Positions 13,289 to 25,378 of a stretch of DNA of 64,000 nucleotides are shown piece after piece. The first letter of the stretch is position 1, and every line of letters begins with the position of its first letter. A model generated the notes under the pieces. That model ran no database searches. It was not told the DNA's origin and was given only the letters and a program-made list of their open reading frames with translations. The position numbers and the translations under genes were made by a program. Source of the stretch: Gorsachius magnificus (lineage: Eukaryota; Chordata; Aves; Pelecaniformes; Ardeidae); contig CM067082.1 in the NCBI GenBank assembly GCA_034008185.1, positions 156,061,895-156,125,894 on the forward strand, in the 5' to 3' direction.

Positions 13289-14072
13289 TAGTTGCCTAAA
13301 CGTGGGTGTTCAAGCCCCCTTGGAGCTGAGCTTAATGCCCACCTGGCCTCCAAGGGCCGATCTGGGACATGACTCCGTTTCCAGCTCTTCCCTGTGCTCT
13401 TCTACATTTCACTACCTGCTCTCAGGAGCCAGGAGACCAGAAGCACACCCTCTCCAAGACACAGTATCCTCCCACAACTCTTTCCTGCCAATTTGCCTTT
13501 TTAACTACCCTTAAAAATACCCATCCCATGCCGAGGTGCTGCTGGCCCCGCACTGCTCACCCGCTTCTCCTTAGCACCCATGATGCTGGAGGAGGAGAAG
13601 TGGACACAGCCGGAGGGGTCAGGAACTGACCATAAATAGGTGTCTTACAGCAGATGGATAAATTGCTTCCTCATGCTCCAAGACGACCCATTGCTGGCAC
13701 CTGAAGAAGTTTCATGCTCTCAGACCTCAACCGCGGGTCTGACAGGAGGAGGACAGCCCTGCCCTTCAGTGGAAGACATCAGAACAGCAGGAAGGTGTTT
13801 TTTGCAAGGTTAGATTACTCCAAATCCCACGGATCTTGATGGGATCTCACTGAAATCCCTGGTTTTATTAAAACACGAGTTGTGCCACTGAGCTCCTAGT
13901 GCAGGCACAAAGAGAGGGGCAACGGGAATGGAAAGGAGCTGCGTGTTTAACACCGGTGTAAAGCATTGCCCCCATATCTGAGTGCGTGGATGATCTGGTT
14001 TGGGTTATAAAAAAAAAAAAAAAAGCACATTTAAGCAATCGCTTTTGGAGGTTTCCCAAGCTGAAGCCTATG
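13289..14072. other. Unique non-coding stretch
   Basis: Nothing recognised apart from an A-run near 14010-14024. Confidence 0.6.
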
Positions 14073-14798
14073 GCATAGAATCAGAGAATCATAGAACGTT
14101 TTGGGTGGGAAGGGACCCCTAGAGGTCACCCAGCCCAACCCCCCTGCAGGAGCAGGGACACCTTGAACCACATCAGGTTGCTCACAGCCCCGTCCAACCT
14201 GGCCTGGAATGTTCCCAGGGACGGGGCCTCCACCCCCTCTCTGGGCAACCCCTGCCAGGGTTTCACCACCCTCGTTGTAAAGAACCTTAGACCCAGTATA
14301 AACCACCCCTGCTTCAGTTTAAAACCATCCCCCCTTGTCCTGTCACAGCTGGCCCTACTAAAAAGCTTGTCCCCATCTTTCCTCTGGGCCCCCTTTAGGT
14401 ACTGAACGGCCGCACTCAGCTCTGCCCGCAGCCTCCTCTGCTCCAGGCTGAACACCCCCAACTCTCCCAGCCTGGCCTCATAGGAGAGGGGCTCCAGCCC
14501 TCGGAGCATTTTAGTAGCCCCTCGGAGCATTTTAGTAGCCCTCCCCTGGCCCCGCTCCAACAGGTCCATGTCCTCCTGGTGCTGAGGGCTCCCGAGCTGG
14601 ACGCGGGGCTCCAGGGGGTCTCCCCAGAGCAGAGCAGAGGGGCACAATCCCCTCCCTCGATGCTGGCCACGCTTCTCCTGATGCAGCCCAGGGTAGGGTT
14701 GGCTTCTGGGCTGCCAGCGCCCATGGCCGGCTCCTGGCCAGCTTTTCATCCATCAGCACCCGAAGTCCCTCTCAGCAGGGCTGCTCTCCGTCCTCTTG
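14073..14798 (-). mobile_element. CR1 LINE fragment with 20-bp internal duplication
   Basis: CATAGAATCAGAGAATCATAG start; runs about 725 bases to the CAGCTTTTCATCCATCAGCAC region of ORF2. CTCGGAGCATTTTAGTAGCC occurs twice in tandem (about 14500-14540). Confidence 0.92.
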
Positions 14799-16407
14799 TT
14801 CTTGCCAGGCCAGGGAGGCTGTGAGCGTGGCCAGGAGCCCCAGACATCACGGTCTGGCTCTCTCAGTGCCTTCACTGGCGTAACAGCTAAATCTGGACGG
14901 ATCCCCACCACGCCGATGGGTGAAATCTTCCCTCCTTCCCCACGGGGACTGCAGGCTGCAGCAACCTCTCGGAGCTGGGCAGGAGCCGGGTATTTTGCAG
15001 AGCTGCTGGGCAGCCCGAGCCCTAAATCAACCCTTCTTCAATTAGTGCAGGACTTCCCTCGGCGCTCTGTTGTTTTTAAGCTCCAGCGATAAGAGGTTTC
15101 AGTGAATATTTCGAACCATACCGCAAACCACAGCCCGCCAACATAAACACCGTCAAAACGCTCCCTATAAATCACGCATCAGAGCTCACCCTTACTAGAA
15201 CTATTTAAAATAGTCTCGAATGGCTGAAAAAAAGAGTGCCGTGGGGCTGCCAGGAGGCTTCTGTGGCCACAAGGTCTGGGAGCGTGAAAGCTTGGCGAGA
15301 AAGCTGCTCCGAGCAGAGCCTTCCTCGTCCTCCTCCCGCCTCGGGATCTCCGGGTGAGCTCTGCTCATGCAGGACTAAAGAAATAAGCTCCACACCCACG
15401 TGTGTCCTGACCAGCCTGTGAAACCTCACATGTGTTTGCTGTTAGGCACGGTATTGCTTGCAGAAAGCCACTCGCTTTTCCCCTGCTGCTCTTCTGGCCG
15501 GGCTGCATCCATCTCCTCCCATTTTCCAGGGCATCCCTCTCCGCTGTAACAGCAAGGAGTAAGGTTGTCTTGCAAACCAGCTTCAAAAGGACCAAAGCAG
15601 GAGATCAAAACCTTTCCAAGGATGTCCTTGGAGCACAGCTACAAGTCAGGCAGTCCTGTCCTGCGTCTGTCACTGGAGCTGTCTCTGATCTCCAGGCCTC
15701 GGTTGAACCCTGCAGCAACCCAGGGAGCCAAGAAGGAGGAGGTCTGGAGGAGCCCCCATGCAGGGACCAGCCCCACCTCTGGTCTCTTTGCCATGGATCC
15801 CACCCTCCAAAAGACCAGCAGTGCTACAGCATGGCCAGCATCAGCCCCAGGCCATCTCCTAGGCTGGGTCCAAAGGAGAAGACACAGCCATCCTCCCCAT
15901 CTCCCGAAATCACGGTGGCCTGCAGCCCATCTCACCACCCTGGGGATGCCCAGGAAAGCTTTGCTTTCCTGCTGGAGCTCCTTGCCTCTCTGCTCACATG
16001 GGGATGCCAGGTCCCCATGCCCCGGCCGGGGCGGTGGGACATCTCATGCTCCAGCAAACCAGCATTCCCCACCGAACGCTGCGTCCATCCTGTGCAAACC
16101 TCTGTGTCCATTCAACCAGGAGCTGAAGCTACGGCTGAGCCCTTCTCGCCCATCTCCCCCCGGTCCCACCATGTGAAAAATGCTTCGTCTGGGGAGTTTG
16201 CAGCCTAAGAGCAACCACCTCCCGTGAAGCCAAGCCAAGCCAAGCATGCAGCAAAGCCCCCCTGAAAGGCAGCTTTCCTCCAGCTGCCCTTGGAGACCAC
16301 CGAGCAGCTCCTCCCAACCATCATATCCCCTCTCCAGCAGCTGGAGCATCGTGGGAGCTAGCAGCCCACCCCGCTGACCCAGCAAAACTAATGGGTTGTG
16401 GCATCTC
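14799..16407. other. Unique non-coding stretch
   Basis: Overlapping open frames of 203-258 codons (15432-16208, plus) have no domain, homology or start context I can support and look like chance in stop-poor GC-rich DNA. Confidence 0.5.
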
Positions 16408-16486
16408 ACAGGCAGGGGGTTGGACTAGATGACCTCTAGGGGTCCCTTCCAACCCAAAACATTCTATGATTCTATGATTCTATGAC
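16408..16486 (+). mobile_element. CR1 LINE 3' tail
   Basis: Only the last ~80 bases: GGTTGGACTAGATGACCTCT to three copies of ATTCTATG. Confidence 0.88.
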
Positions 16487-17950
16487 CCTAAACTCCTACA
16501 TGTGGCCAACCAAAATCAGCCCGGAGAGGGGAGTCCCATATGCAGCCCATGGAGCCTGGGTGCTGGGGTCAGCACAGGGTCCTGGCCCTGGTGGTCTCCC
16601 CTTTCCTGGAGACAACCCAGCCATGACCCCAGGAGAAGTCACACTATCAAATGAGGTTCTTCTACAGCAGGGATTGCTTTGCAATGCCCGTGGCATCGTC
16701 TTTTCTCTCTCTCTCCTCTCTCCCCCTCCTCATCTCCAGCATCGCTTCCTTTTTCCCAGCTTGATCTGGTTTGACTTGAAACTCTCCAGAGCCGGGGCTG
16801 GCTCCTGTCTTCCCCAGAGCCATGAGGTGCTCCCACCCCACTGCTCACAAGAGAAGAGCCAAGGGTCTGCAGAAAGCCCCGGGGGACCTGGAAGCGCTTG
16901 CACAGGCCACCGGGTCACCGAAACACTGGCAGGGCGAGGGAGACGACGTCTGCTTTTGCATCGTGGCACTAGATAGCATCACGTCGCTAGACAGCAGCCC
17001 CGTAGACGGGGGGGAGGCAGCGGGGGGGCTGGAAAGCAGGACATTTAATTTCTTACCAAACCTGGTTAACTATTTCTGTCAGGGAGTGCAGAGGAAAGGG
17101 CTGGGCAGAGCGGGGAGCAATAAATACCATTGTCCCTGGCAGGAAAAAAAAAAAAAAAAAAAAAAGGATTATAAAAACGTGCCTGGAGGAATTTGGCTCA
17201 GGCTCACTTTTGAACCGACATCAGGTTTCCGAAGCAGAGGCTTCCGGATGCACAGCAGGGCGTTCTCCGGGGCTGAAACCGGCGGGGAACGTCATCTGGG
17301 GTCGTGGGTTGGGTTAACTCTGCATTGACCCAGAGGGTCAGAGAAAGAAGAGATTTTAAAGCACCCAAAAGACACCCAGGGCCAGACAGGAGCCAGCAGC
17401 GATGCTTCAGCCCGGTGGGTCGGCCGTGGTGGGGGACGAGCCACGATTCTGGGCTGTTTTCCCATGATTTTGTCCAGTTACATCCCGCTGGTGGGGCTTG
17501 CCTGTGCCATCTGCACCTCGCTGCCTTGCTGGTCCCCACCTCACATTTGAAAGGTGCTTTTGCACAAAGCTGGCGCTTGTAAAGCTCTTGGCTGGGCGTG
17601 TGTTTAAGAGAGTATCAAAAGCTGTGGTCAGGAATAACAAAGCAAAGCAGAAACCTTGGGAGACACCGAGATCCCTCAGTCCTTGCTATGTGTGGGCTGG
17701 TGGGACCCAGGTGAAGTTCAACAGGGGCAAAGGCGGAACGGTGGCCCCCAGTGGGGGACAAGACATGGGACAGCAGGGGGTGACTGGCTGGGGAGCAGCT
17801 CTGCAGGCCAGGATCCAGAGTACTGGTGGTCCAGTCGGCCGCGAATCAGCAGTGTGGGCTTGCAGCAGAGGAGACAACCCTGGCGCTGGGCTGTCTCGGC
17901 AAGAGGGTGGCCAGAGGGGGGAGCGCTGCTATGATCCCTTCTGTTTCTTG
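16487..17950. other. Unique non-coding stretch
   Basis: Nothing recognised; a poly(A) run at about 17143-17165. Confidence 0.6.
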
Positions 17951-18014
17951 CCTAGAAAGACTGGACCAGATGATCCTTGAGGTCCCTTCCAACCTGGTAT
18001 TCTATGATTCTATG
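17951..18014 (+). mobile_element. CR1 LINE 3' tail
   Basis: GACTGGACCAGATGATCCTTG to ATTCTATGATTCTATG, about 64 bases. Confidence 0.85.
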
Positions 18015-18440
18015 TCCTTATAAGACCACAGCTGGACACTGTGTCCAGTCTGGGGCTCCCCAGTGCAAGAAGGGTGCTGGAGTGAGTGCTAGAGAAGCTT
18101 ACAAAATGGTGGTGGGGTGGAGAGCAGGATGTCTGAGGAGAGACTGGGAGAGAGCTGGGTCTGGTCCAGCCTGGATGAGAAAAAGGGAAGATCTTGCAGG
18201 TGTGTGCGGCTGCCTTATGGCAGGTTATAGAGAAGGTGGTCCAGACGCTTCTCAAAAGCGCACAGTGAAAAGCCAAGTTGCAGCCAGAAGAATTTCAACT
18301 GGCTATGCAATAAAAAAAAAAGTCTCCATGACAAACACTGGCACAGGGAGCTGGTGGGATCTCCACCCTTGGAGATAACTCAACTGGACAGGCCCTGGGC
18401 AGCTTCATCCAACATCAAACTTGGCCCTGCTCCATGACCT
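18015..18440 (+). mobile_element. Older diverged CR1 fragment
   Basis: Starts directly after the previous CR1 tail with GACCACAGCTGGACACTGTG and TCTGGGGCTCCCCAGTGCAAG, a CR1 ORF2 segment. Similarity fades beyond about 18400. Confidence 0.65.
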
Positions 18441-19599
18441 CCTGAGGTACCTTCAGCCTCTGCTGTCCTGCAATTGCACAACTCACCCTCGAGATCCCCA
18501 TCAGTCCCCCCTTGCTCAACATCTCCCACATCTCCACACCCACCAGTGGCCAGGAGAAGTTGGCATCATCCCCAGGACACTGCTCTGCCCTCGGGGCGGG
18601 CGAGAAGACAGACCGCAGAAGAGAGTGTGAAGACCTCGGCGGAGCTCTTCTGAGACTCTGTGGGATGTGAATGAACCCTGTAAAGAGCCACCCCTCATGC
18701 CCTAGGGACAGCCCAGGGCACCTGGCAGGCAGCCCCAGGGTGCCACCTTCTGAAGAGGCAGCCAGAGAGCCGAGGGGCCACCCCACAACACCAAAAAAAT
18801 GCCACCTCTGCAGAGGCAAGGAGGTAAACAAATTGCTCTAGCAAATTTAGAAGTGAAGAAGTTAGGAGTGAAATAGCAATTTACCCCTTAATTAATTACT
18901 TCATTAATTCATTTATAGGACAGGGCTCCTCATTTTCTGTCCATTTCCCCTGCCCCCTGCTGTAGACCCCTGGGCTGCACCAACGGCGTGCAGCAGCCCT
19001 GCACAAACTCCTTTATTTTCTCTTCTCCTGGCAGCATGGAGCAGAAACCAAAGCAGTTCACGTGGCCGGTCACCAAGCTCTCCAAGCAACAGACTGGGTC
19101 AAAGGGAGCTGTGCAGCCTTAAAAAATGAACCTTGCGCTGTTTGGATGAACCTTGGGGTGGAAGAGCTCCAAACCAGCCATAAATTACGAGAGGGGAGAG
19201 TCCTCCGCAGTGCTGGGACCTGCAGCAATACAGTGCGTGCCGTATGCTACGGTCCACCTCCGCAGTACATTACAGGGGAAGGAGGGGTTTCCTTATGACA
19301 CACACCGAAAAAAATCTTCTGGTATTTTGGTCTTGGACAACACCCAAGGATTGTCTCAGAAACAGCTCTCACAGCTTGCAGGAGTACGAGGTGCAGAGTC
19401 CCCATCAGCAATGTGCCCCTTTCTCCCATTCCCACCCGCCCGTGACTCACTTGAGCCGGCTTACATTGGATTTCCTTCCTCTGACTTTCTAAGGAGGCTT
19501 TGGACAGAGGACAGATTGCCCTCCTGTGGCATTTCAAGGTAATTTGGGTGAAAGGACAAGGTGCCTGTGGCCTCCTGAGACCCAGGGGGCTCTTTGCTT
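18441..19599. other. Unique non-coding stretch
   Basis: Nothing recognised. Confidence 0.6.
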
Positions 19600-19662
19600 C
19601 ATAGAATCACAGAATCGTTTAGGTTGGAAAAGACCTTGAAGATCGTCAAGTCCAACTGTTAA
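19600..19662 (-). mobile_element. CR1 LINE 3' tail, left arm of inverted pair
   Basis: CATAGAATCACAGAATCGTTTAGG to AAGTCCAACTGTTAAC, about 60 bases, minus orientation. It abuts the next CR1 head to head. Confidence 0.85.
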
Positions 19663-19872
19663 CAGGAGAAATTCCTTCCCCGTAAGGGCTGTCAGGCACT
19701 GGAAGGGGCTGCCCAGGGAAGGGGTTGAGTCCCCAGCCCTGGGGGGATTTAACAGCCGGGCAGAGGCGGTGCTGAGGGCTAGGGTTTGGGGGTGGGATGG
19801 CAGGGTTAGGGTAAAGGTTGGATTCGATGATCTTAAAGGGCTTTCCCAACCTGAACGATTCTGTGATTCTAT
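19663..19872 (+). mobile_element. CR1 LINE fragment, right arm of inverted pair
   Basis: AGGAGAAATTCCTTCCCCG start, through GGGGGATTTAACAGCCGGGC, to ATTCTGTGATTCTAT. Plus orientation, with its truncated 5' end joined to the 5' end of the minus copy. Confidence 0.9.
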
Positions 19873-20989
19873 AATGCTGCCATTAACACACCACTTCCCC
19901 CTATTTGGGGCATGGGGGGTGTTCACTCACCCTCTGCCAGGAGAGGACGCAGCGCTCTCCCATTAAGCACAGCTTAAATACATTTATTAAGCCAAGCTCC
20001 TGCGCTTGGCGTAGATGGAAAGGGCATTTGGGGATGGGAGGAGATGCGAGAGAAAGGCCTCCCCGCTGCTCATGGGGCACAGTAGGGACCAGGAGGGCTC
20101 AGGAGGTCCCTTTGGGGATCCCTTTGGAGATACGCTGGTTGCGACCAAGTCTGCTACGACTGTGCCAGTGACCTGGAGGTAGGAGGGATGTAGCTACGGG
20201 TCACCCATTAACCACAAGGAAGATCTTAGGGTTTTAACAAGGATGGATTTGATAAAGGCTACAGAAATGCAACAGCATCTCTAAACAAGATTCATCTAAG
20301 GACCGAGAGGTGTCGATGGTGGATACAAGTTGGAGAAGGAGATCCCACCCCAGAGGAGCAACCCGTGCGTTTGGTAGCCAATGGGAGAGTTTTCTCTCAA
20401 GGCAGGCTCCGTTGGCCAAGAAGATGAGGCCACCAAGGAGCAGGTTCGGCTCTCGCTGGTGGTGATACTGCCGAGCCACTGCCCTCCCTGTGCCTCAGTT
20501 TCCCCAGCTGCACCGGAGAGAAGACACCCTTTGTGAGGTGCTTTGAGATGTGAGGACGAAAAGCGCGCTCACATCCTTGGGCATTATTTAAAAAAACGAC
20601 ACAAAAGCACCTTACAGAGAACATAAACTCATCAACGGGCCTTTTGTCCACGGGTTAGAGACACCAGCTGCAAAACCGCGTCTTCTGCTGGGGTGAGCTC
20701 CAAAACGGGCGCCGGTCTCTGCCCACGCCTGGTCTTTAGAGACCGGCTCGCGATGCATGAGCATGTACCACCTATGCTGATGCTCCAAAAGCAAACAGGC
20801 TACAGACCCTAAAATTTGCTGCACGAGCAGAAGCCTCAGAAACGTAACCTAAGGGAGCGAGAGAGGGACTAACGGCAAAACCAGACCTGACGCATCTTCC
20901 TCTCCCCACCTCTGGTGGCCTGAGATGGGGAGGAGGTTCGGGATGGGGACTGGCCAGAAGGTCCCAGAGCACACAGAAAAAAAGCTAAC

Positions 20990-21640
20990 CCAGCGATGGT
21001 TTCATCCCAAACTCCCCTGGAGATGGGTTTGCACCGCCCCGCGCGCCGGGGGATGATTTATGCCGACACAGCGCGCGCAAATCCGACACCAAATAGGGAT
21101 GTGATGTCCCCTACCACCCCCGGGAAAGGCAACACGCAAGCGTTAGGTCGCGGCAAACGCGTTCTCCACCCAAGCGATGGGGAAAGGGAGGGAAATGAAG
21201 AGCAGGGGAGAGCGGGGTGGGAGCAGAGGTGGATGGAAGCAGGGGTGGGGGCTGTGAAGCGCCGGGAATCGGCCAAGCTAAAAGCAGCCAGCAAAATATC
21301 AAAGTGGAGGGGAAAAAAAAAAAAAAAAACAAAACCACAACCCAAACAAACCAAAAAGTGACCTACGGAGAAGCGCTGGGGCTCAGTCCTTTGCAAAAAC
21401 GTCCCATCCTTCCCCGCCGCGGCGCGGGGAGCCGCAGGCAGCCGCCCGGCTTGCTTCCCCCCCCCCCTTCGAACCCAGCTCTCTTCCCGCTATCCCAGCC
21501 TGGAGACGATGACGTGGAGACCTCCACCGGGAAAGCTTCCCGAGGCGGGAGAGCTCCTCCGAGTCCGACTCTGCAAACCCAGCGCTCCCCGGGATGCCAA
21601 GGATTTCTTGCCCTTCCTTCTATTTTTTAATAATTCCATT
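20990..21640. promoter_or_regulatory. CpG-rich patch, possible regulatory region
   Basis: CpG density rises clearly above the flanks (GCACCGCCCCGCGCGCCGGG near 21030; GCCGCGGCGCGGGGAGCCGC near 21416). A poly(A) tract (about 21310-21329) lies inside. No gene is attached to it here. It could be a distal promoter or enhancer, or a non-coding transcript start. Confidence 0.35.
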
Positions 21641-22149
21641 AGAAACACCCTAAAAAAGCCCAGGAAAAACGAGAACGCGGCGACGCTTTCAGGAGCCAAG
21701 AGCAATGCTTAGGGAAAAAAATCAAATAATTAAATAGCCTGAGGGTTTAGGGCTAATAATAGCGAAGAGAGGGCTCCTCGGAGCCGGAGAGGGGAGGCGG
21801 AACATTAAGGCGCTGCCACGGGATAAGAAATGCTTCCTTCTTGGTTTTTTTTCTTTTCCCTTCTGTTCAAACCAGGGGGAAGCAGAGAGGAAAGACGGCT
21901 GCAAACTCGACCTCTCCTTACAGCTACAGCGAAACACGGCAGCACCATCAAAAACCTCTCCCCCCACCCCGATTTTTTGGGGCAAAGAGCCCAAAGCACT
22001 CAAATTTTACATTTTTTAGCATTTTAGGGTGGCTGGGTGCTCCCTGCCAGCCCCATCCCAGACCCTCCTCACCCCTTTGCTCCCCCTCCCAGCCCCGTTT
22101 TGCAGGGCAGGGGGAGGCGGCTGGAAGCATCGCCCCGCTCTGGGGATAA

Positions 22150-22183
22150 CAGCTGGAAGGGGACAACAGCTGGAAGGGGACAG
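22150..22183 (+). repeat. 17-bp direct duplication
   Basis: AACAGCTGGAAGGGGAC occurs twice in tandem. Confidence 0.8.
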
Positions 22184-23219
22184 AGAGGACATTTTCCTCC
22201 TCCTCCAGCCCCTCCTGAGGGTTTTGCCCCCCACGCAGGGCTCTGGTGGAGGAAGGGGGGTGACATTACCCCACGCCAGAACGCGACAAGCAGGGACAAT
22301 AATTTCTGCCAGCCGGTGGCTGCGACCTTTGGCGCGTTGGTATCTGTTCCTTGGCGTTGCCAGCTCGCATCATTTTATGGCTGATCTCACAATAATTGAT
22401 GTTTTCCTTAAAAGCCCCGTGCTGCGAGGCAAGGTTGGGCTTGCGGGGGTTCAAACCAGCAAGGTTTTCCTCGCTGCAATTAAAGACACCCCACCCCCCC
22501 AAAAAAAAACCAAAACCTTGGCAACCCCAGTATGAAAACGGCTCTGAAGAATCTCCAGATTTTAAAGGTTCAGTCTGATTTTTCAGTCATGCAGGGACCC
22601 AGTGCACGTCCCTTGGCATTTCTGAAGTAGCACCCGCCCTGTGAAACTCTTCAAAATCACTTGGTTTTTCCCGGTTTTAAAGGGGAGGGATGTCCTTGCT
22701 CCCCGCCACAGCTGGGATAGGGCAGCCAAGTTTTCCTCCTCTTATTTAATTTTTCAAGCGTGTTTCTTCTCTCCAGCTGCTTTCGGGGAGGAATGAGCTG
22801 GGAAACAGCCTGGCTGACCGTGCCGGGGGGGGAGATGCATTCCCAGAAGGGGTTTTTAAGGGGAAATCAGCTCGCAGGATGCTCCGGGGATGGAGGAGGA
22901 GGGAGAAGGGAGGCATCAATCCAACGCTTGCTCCCGCAGCTGGTGCTGCCCTCGACACGGCCGCAAACCAAACCTGCAGCCCAGATTTGACCTTTTCGGG
23001 CAGATTTTGGGTGAGGAAAACCACCCTCACCAGAAACTGTTGAGGGAAAACCTTTTTGTTGGCACCCAGCTTGAAAACAACCTTAAATAACGCTTCTAAA
23101 GCCCAAAAATATCTCAGCCTCGCTCCGTTTCGGACCCGGAGTGAAGTCTCATTCAGCCTGGTTTAAAACAGTTTCAAGCCAAACCCTGGATCCAAATTTG
23201 AAGGGGTTGCCCAGCTGGA

Positions 23220-23390
23220 TTGCTGTAGCTTAAGCACCTATTTAATACAAAACATTCTGTAGGCATAAAAAGCAGTAAGACATTTTGCATGGCTCTCAAT
23301 ACTGACTTTATATATATGCGATAGATAAAAAATATCCTATATATCATACAATATATACAAAATACATTACAGGGATCAGTGGAAGTCTGA
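23220..23390 (-). other. AT-rich, 3'-UTR-like block
   Basis: An AT-rich island in GC-richer DNA. On the minus strand it reads TGTATTTTGTATATATTGTA, with further TATATA runs, and ends with ATTAAA (about 23246-23241). It could be the 3' end of an unrecognised minus-strand gene, or just low-complexity sequence. Confidence 0.25.
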
Positions 23391-23427
23391 CGTGCCACCC
23401 CCGGGATGAGGAACAGAGTATCCTTTT

Positions 23428-23474
23428 GTCCCCAAATCCACGTTTTTCTCCCCAGATCCACGTTTTTCTCCCCA
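23428..23474 (+). repeat. 22-bp direct duplication
   Basis: Two tandem copies of CCCC(A)ATCCACGTTTTTCTCC type. Confidence 0.8.
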
Positions 23475-24079
23475 TCAGCGATACCCCCAGAGTCGCGTAT
23501 CGGGAAGGAGGCGCCGAGGCGAGCCGTACCTTTCACAGCCAGGAAAAAAAGTTGCGTCTGAGCTGTGGGTCTTCACCGCATAACCGGAGACCTTTGGGGT
23601 GGTGGGGGGGGAAAGCCCTGCAGCACGACCAGCCTCAGCCCTGCAACAAAGCCAAGGAGGAGGCGATTATTCCCGGGCATCTCTCTGCCAGGCACAATAC
23701 GGCAGCGTTTCAGCCCCCGTGATCAATGCCATCATTGTCCCCTCCGGAGCCGTGGCTCCTGCCTGCGGTGGCACTGGGTGAAGCTTCTGCTCCTCTGCAA
23801 GCTCCCAAAGGCTTCATCCTACCCCTGGAGAGGACCAGGAGACTTTTTTTTCCTCCTAGGGCAGGATAACAGACCTGGGGACAAGGGGAGATCCCAGTTT
23901 TGCCTTGCCAACACCGTTACGCCATCAGCTGCTGTGAAGTTCCTATGAGAGAGGGAGGAAATGGCATTTAGATAAAATACACCAGGGGTACAAAGGTGAT
24001 GGGAAGATTGGATTGAGGTTGGGTGTTAACAGCTCTCTGATAAAAGAGAAGGATGCTGTGGGTGGTGTTGTGTAAGGAT

Positions 24080-24450
24080 CCTTCTAGAGACTTTGCATCT
24101 GGATGCTGCATCCAGTGGAGGAGCACACTGAGATGCCGATGGTCAGGGCTGGAAGATGGGACGCATGAGGAGAGGCTGAGCTGGGTCTGATCAGGCAGGG
24201 GAGACCTTATTGATAAATGCAGCTATTAAATGGGAAGGTGGAGAGAAAACAGGACCAAACTCTTCTCAGAGGCACCCAGGGACCAGAGAGGCAGCAGGTT
24301 TGCTGCAGCCAAGATGATAAGGCATGAAGGAAAACTTTAGAAACACCAGGAGCTGCTGCAAGACAACCGGTGAAATTTCTTCCCTATGACCACGGTGGAT
24401 GGGACCAGGGCAATCAGGTTGGACTTCAGCAGTAAAACCAGCAAAGAACC
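24080..24450 (+). mobile_element. Old, diverged CR1 fragment
   Basis: GAGGAGAGGCTGAGCTGGGTC, CAGCTATTAAATGGGAAGGTG and CTCTTCTCAGAGGCACCCAGG are CR1-like in the right order but diverged. Edges are approximate and no terminal repeat is seen. Confidence 0.6.
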
Positions 24451-24900
24451 CAGAGGTGCTACCACAGCAGTGCCATCTGCTTTATTTTTGCCCCTGGTGG
24501 CTGCAGGTGAGGTCCTAAAGCCAAGGGAGTGAAGCTGCAGGGTGATGGCCCCAAGGAGCAGCAGCACCCATGCTTTGGAGGGCAGATGGGGTGAAAAAAG
24601 AAACTGTGGTGCATTAAAAAAAAAAAAATATATATATATAAAGGCAAACTAAAATGTGGAAAAGCTTCTGTGATGGAGCTGGGCTGCTCCCGGGGATGCT
24701 GGCAGGAGCAGGGTGTGCAGGCAGCACTTGGGAGCTGGGAGGAGGGAGCAGAAGGGAGGTTCAGCCCAGGTTTGCAGCCACGAGGATGTCCACTGCTGGC
24801 TGAGGTGACAGTAGGTGTTATGGCCTGCTGGCCTCCGCAGGTCGAGCTACCGCAATAATTAGCAATCAGATACCAAATCGATGAATCTGGTTTGGGCCCC

Positions 24901-25378
24901 TCACTACAAGAAAGATGTTGCATTGCTGGAACATGTCCAGAGGAGAGCAACCAAGCTGGGGAGGGGTCTGGAGCCCCAGGCTGCTGGGGAGCGGCTGGGG
25001 GAGCTGGGGGGGTTCAGCCTGGAGCAGAGGGGCTGAGGGGAGCCCTCATGGCTCCCTACAACTGCCTGAGAGGAGGGGGGAGCCAGGGGGGTCGGGCTCT
25101 GCTCCCAGGGAAGGGGCGATGGGACGAGGGGCACCGGCCTCAAGTTGTGCCAGGGCAGGGTGAGGTTGGCCCTGGGGAACAATTCCTTCCCCAAAGGGCT
25201 GTCAGGCCCTGGAAGGGGCTGCCCAGGGAAGGGGTCGAGTCCCCAGCCCTGGGGGGATTTAATAGCCGGGCAGGGGGTGCTGGGGCCGGGGTTTGGGGGT
25301 GGGATGGCAGGGGTAGGGGAACGGTTGGGTTTGATGATCTTAAAGGTCTTTTCCAACCAAAGCGATTCCATGATTCTA
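24901..25378 (+). mobile_element. CR1 LINE fragment (CTGTTAAATCCCC subfamily)
   Basis: CTACAAGAAAGATGTTGCATTG start to GATTCCATGATTCTA. The long open frame of about 350 codons from 24892 is CR1 ORF2 remnant plus flanking chance sequence. Confidence 0.92.

Noticed and set aside
15432..16208. 258- and 203-codon overlapping frames
   Set aside because: No domain, no paralogue signature and no start or splice context; two overlapping frames are equally open, as expected for stop-poor GC-rich DNA.
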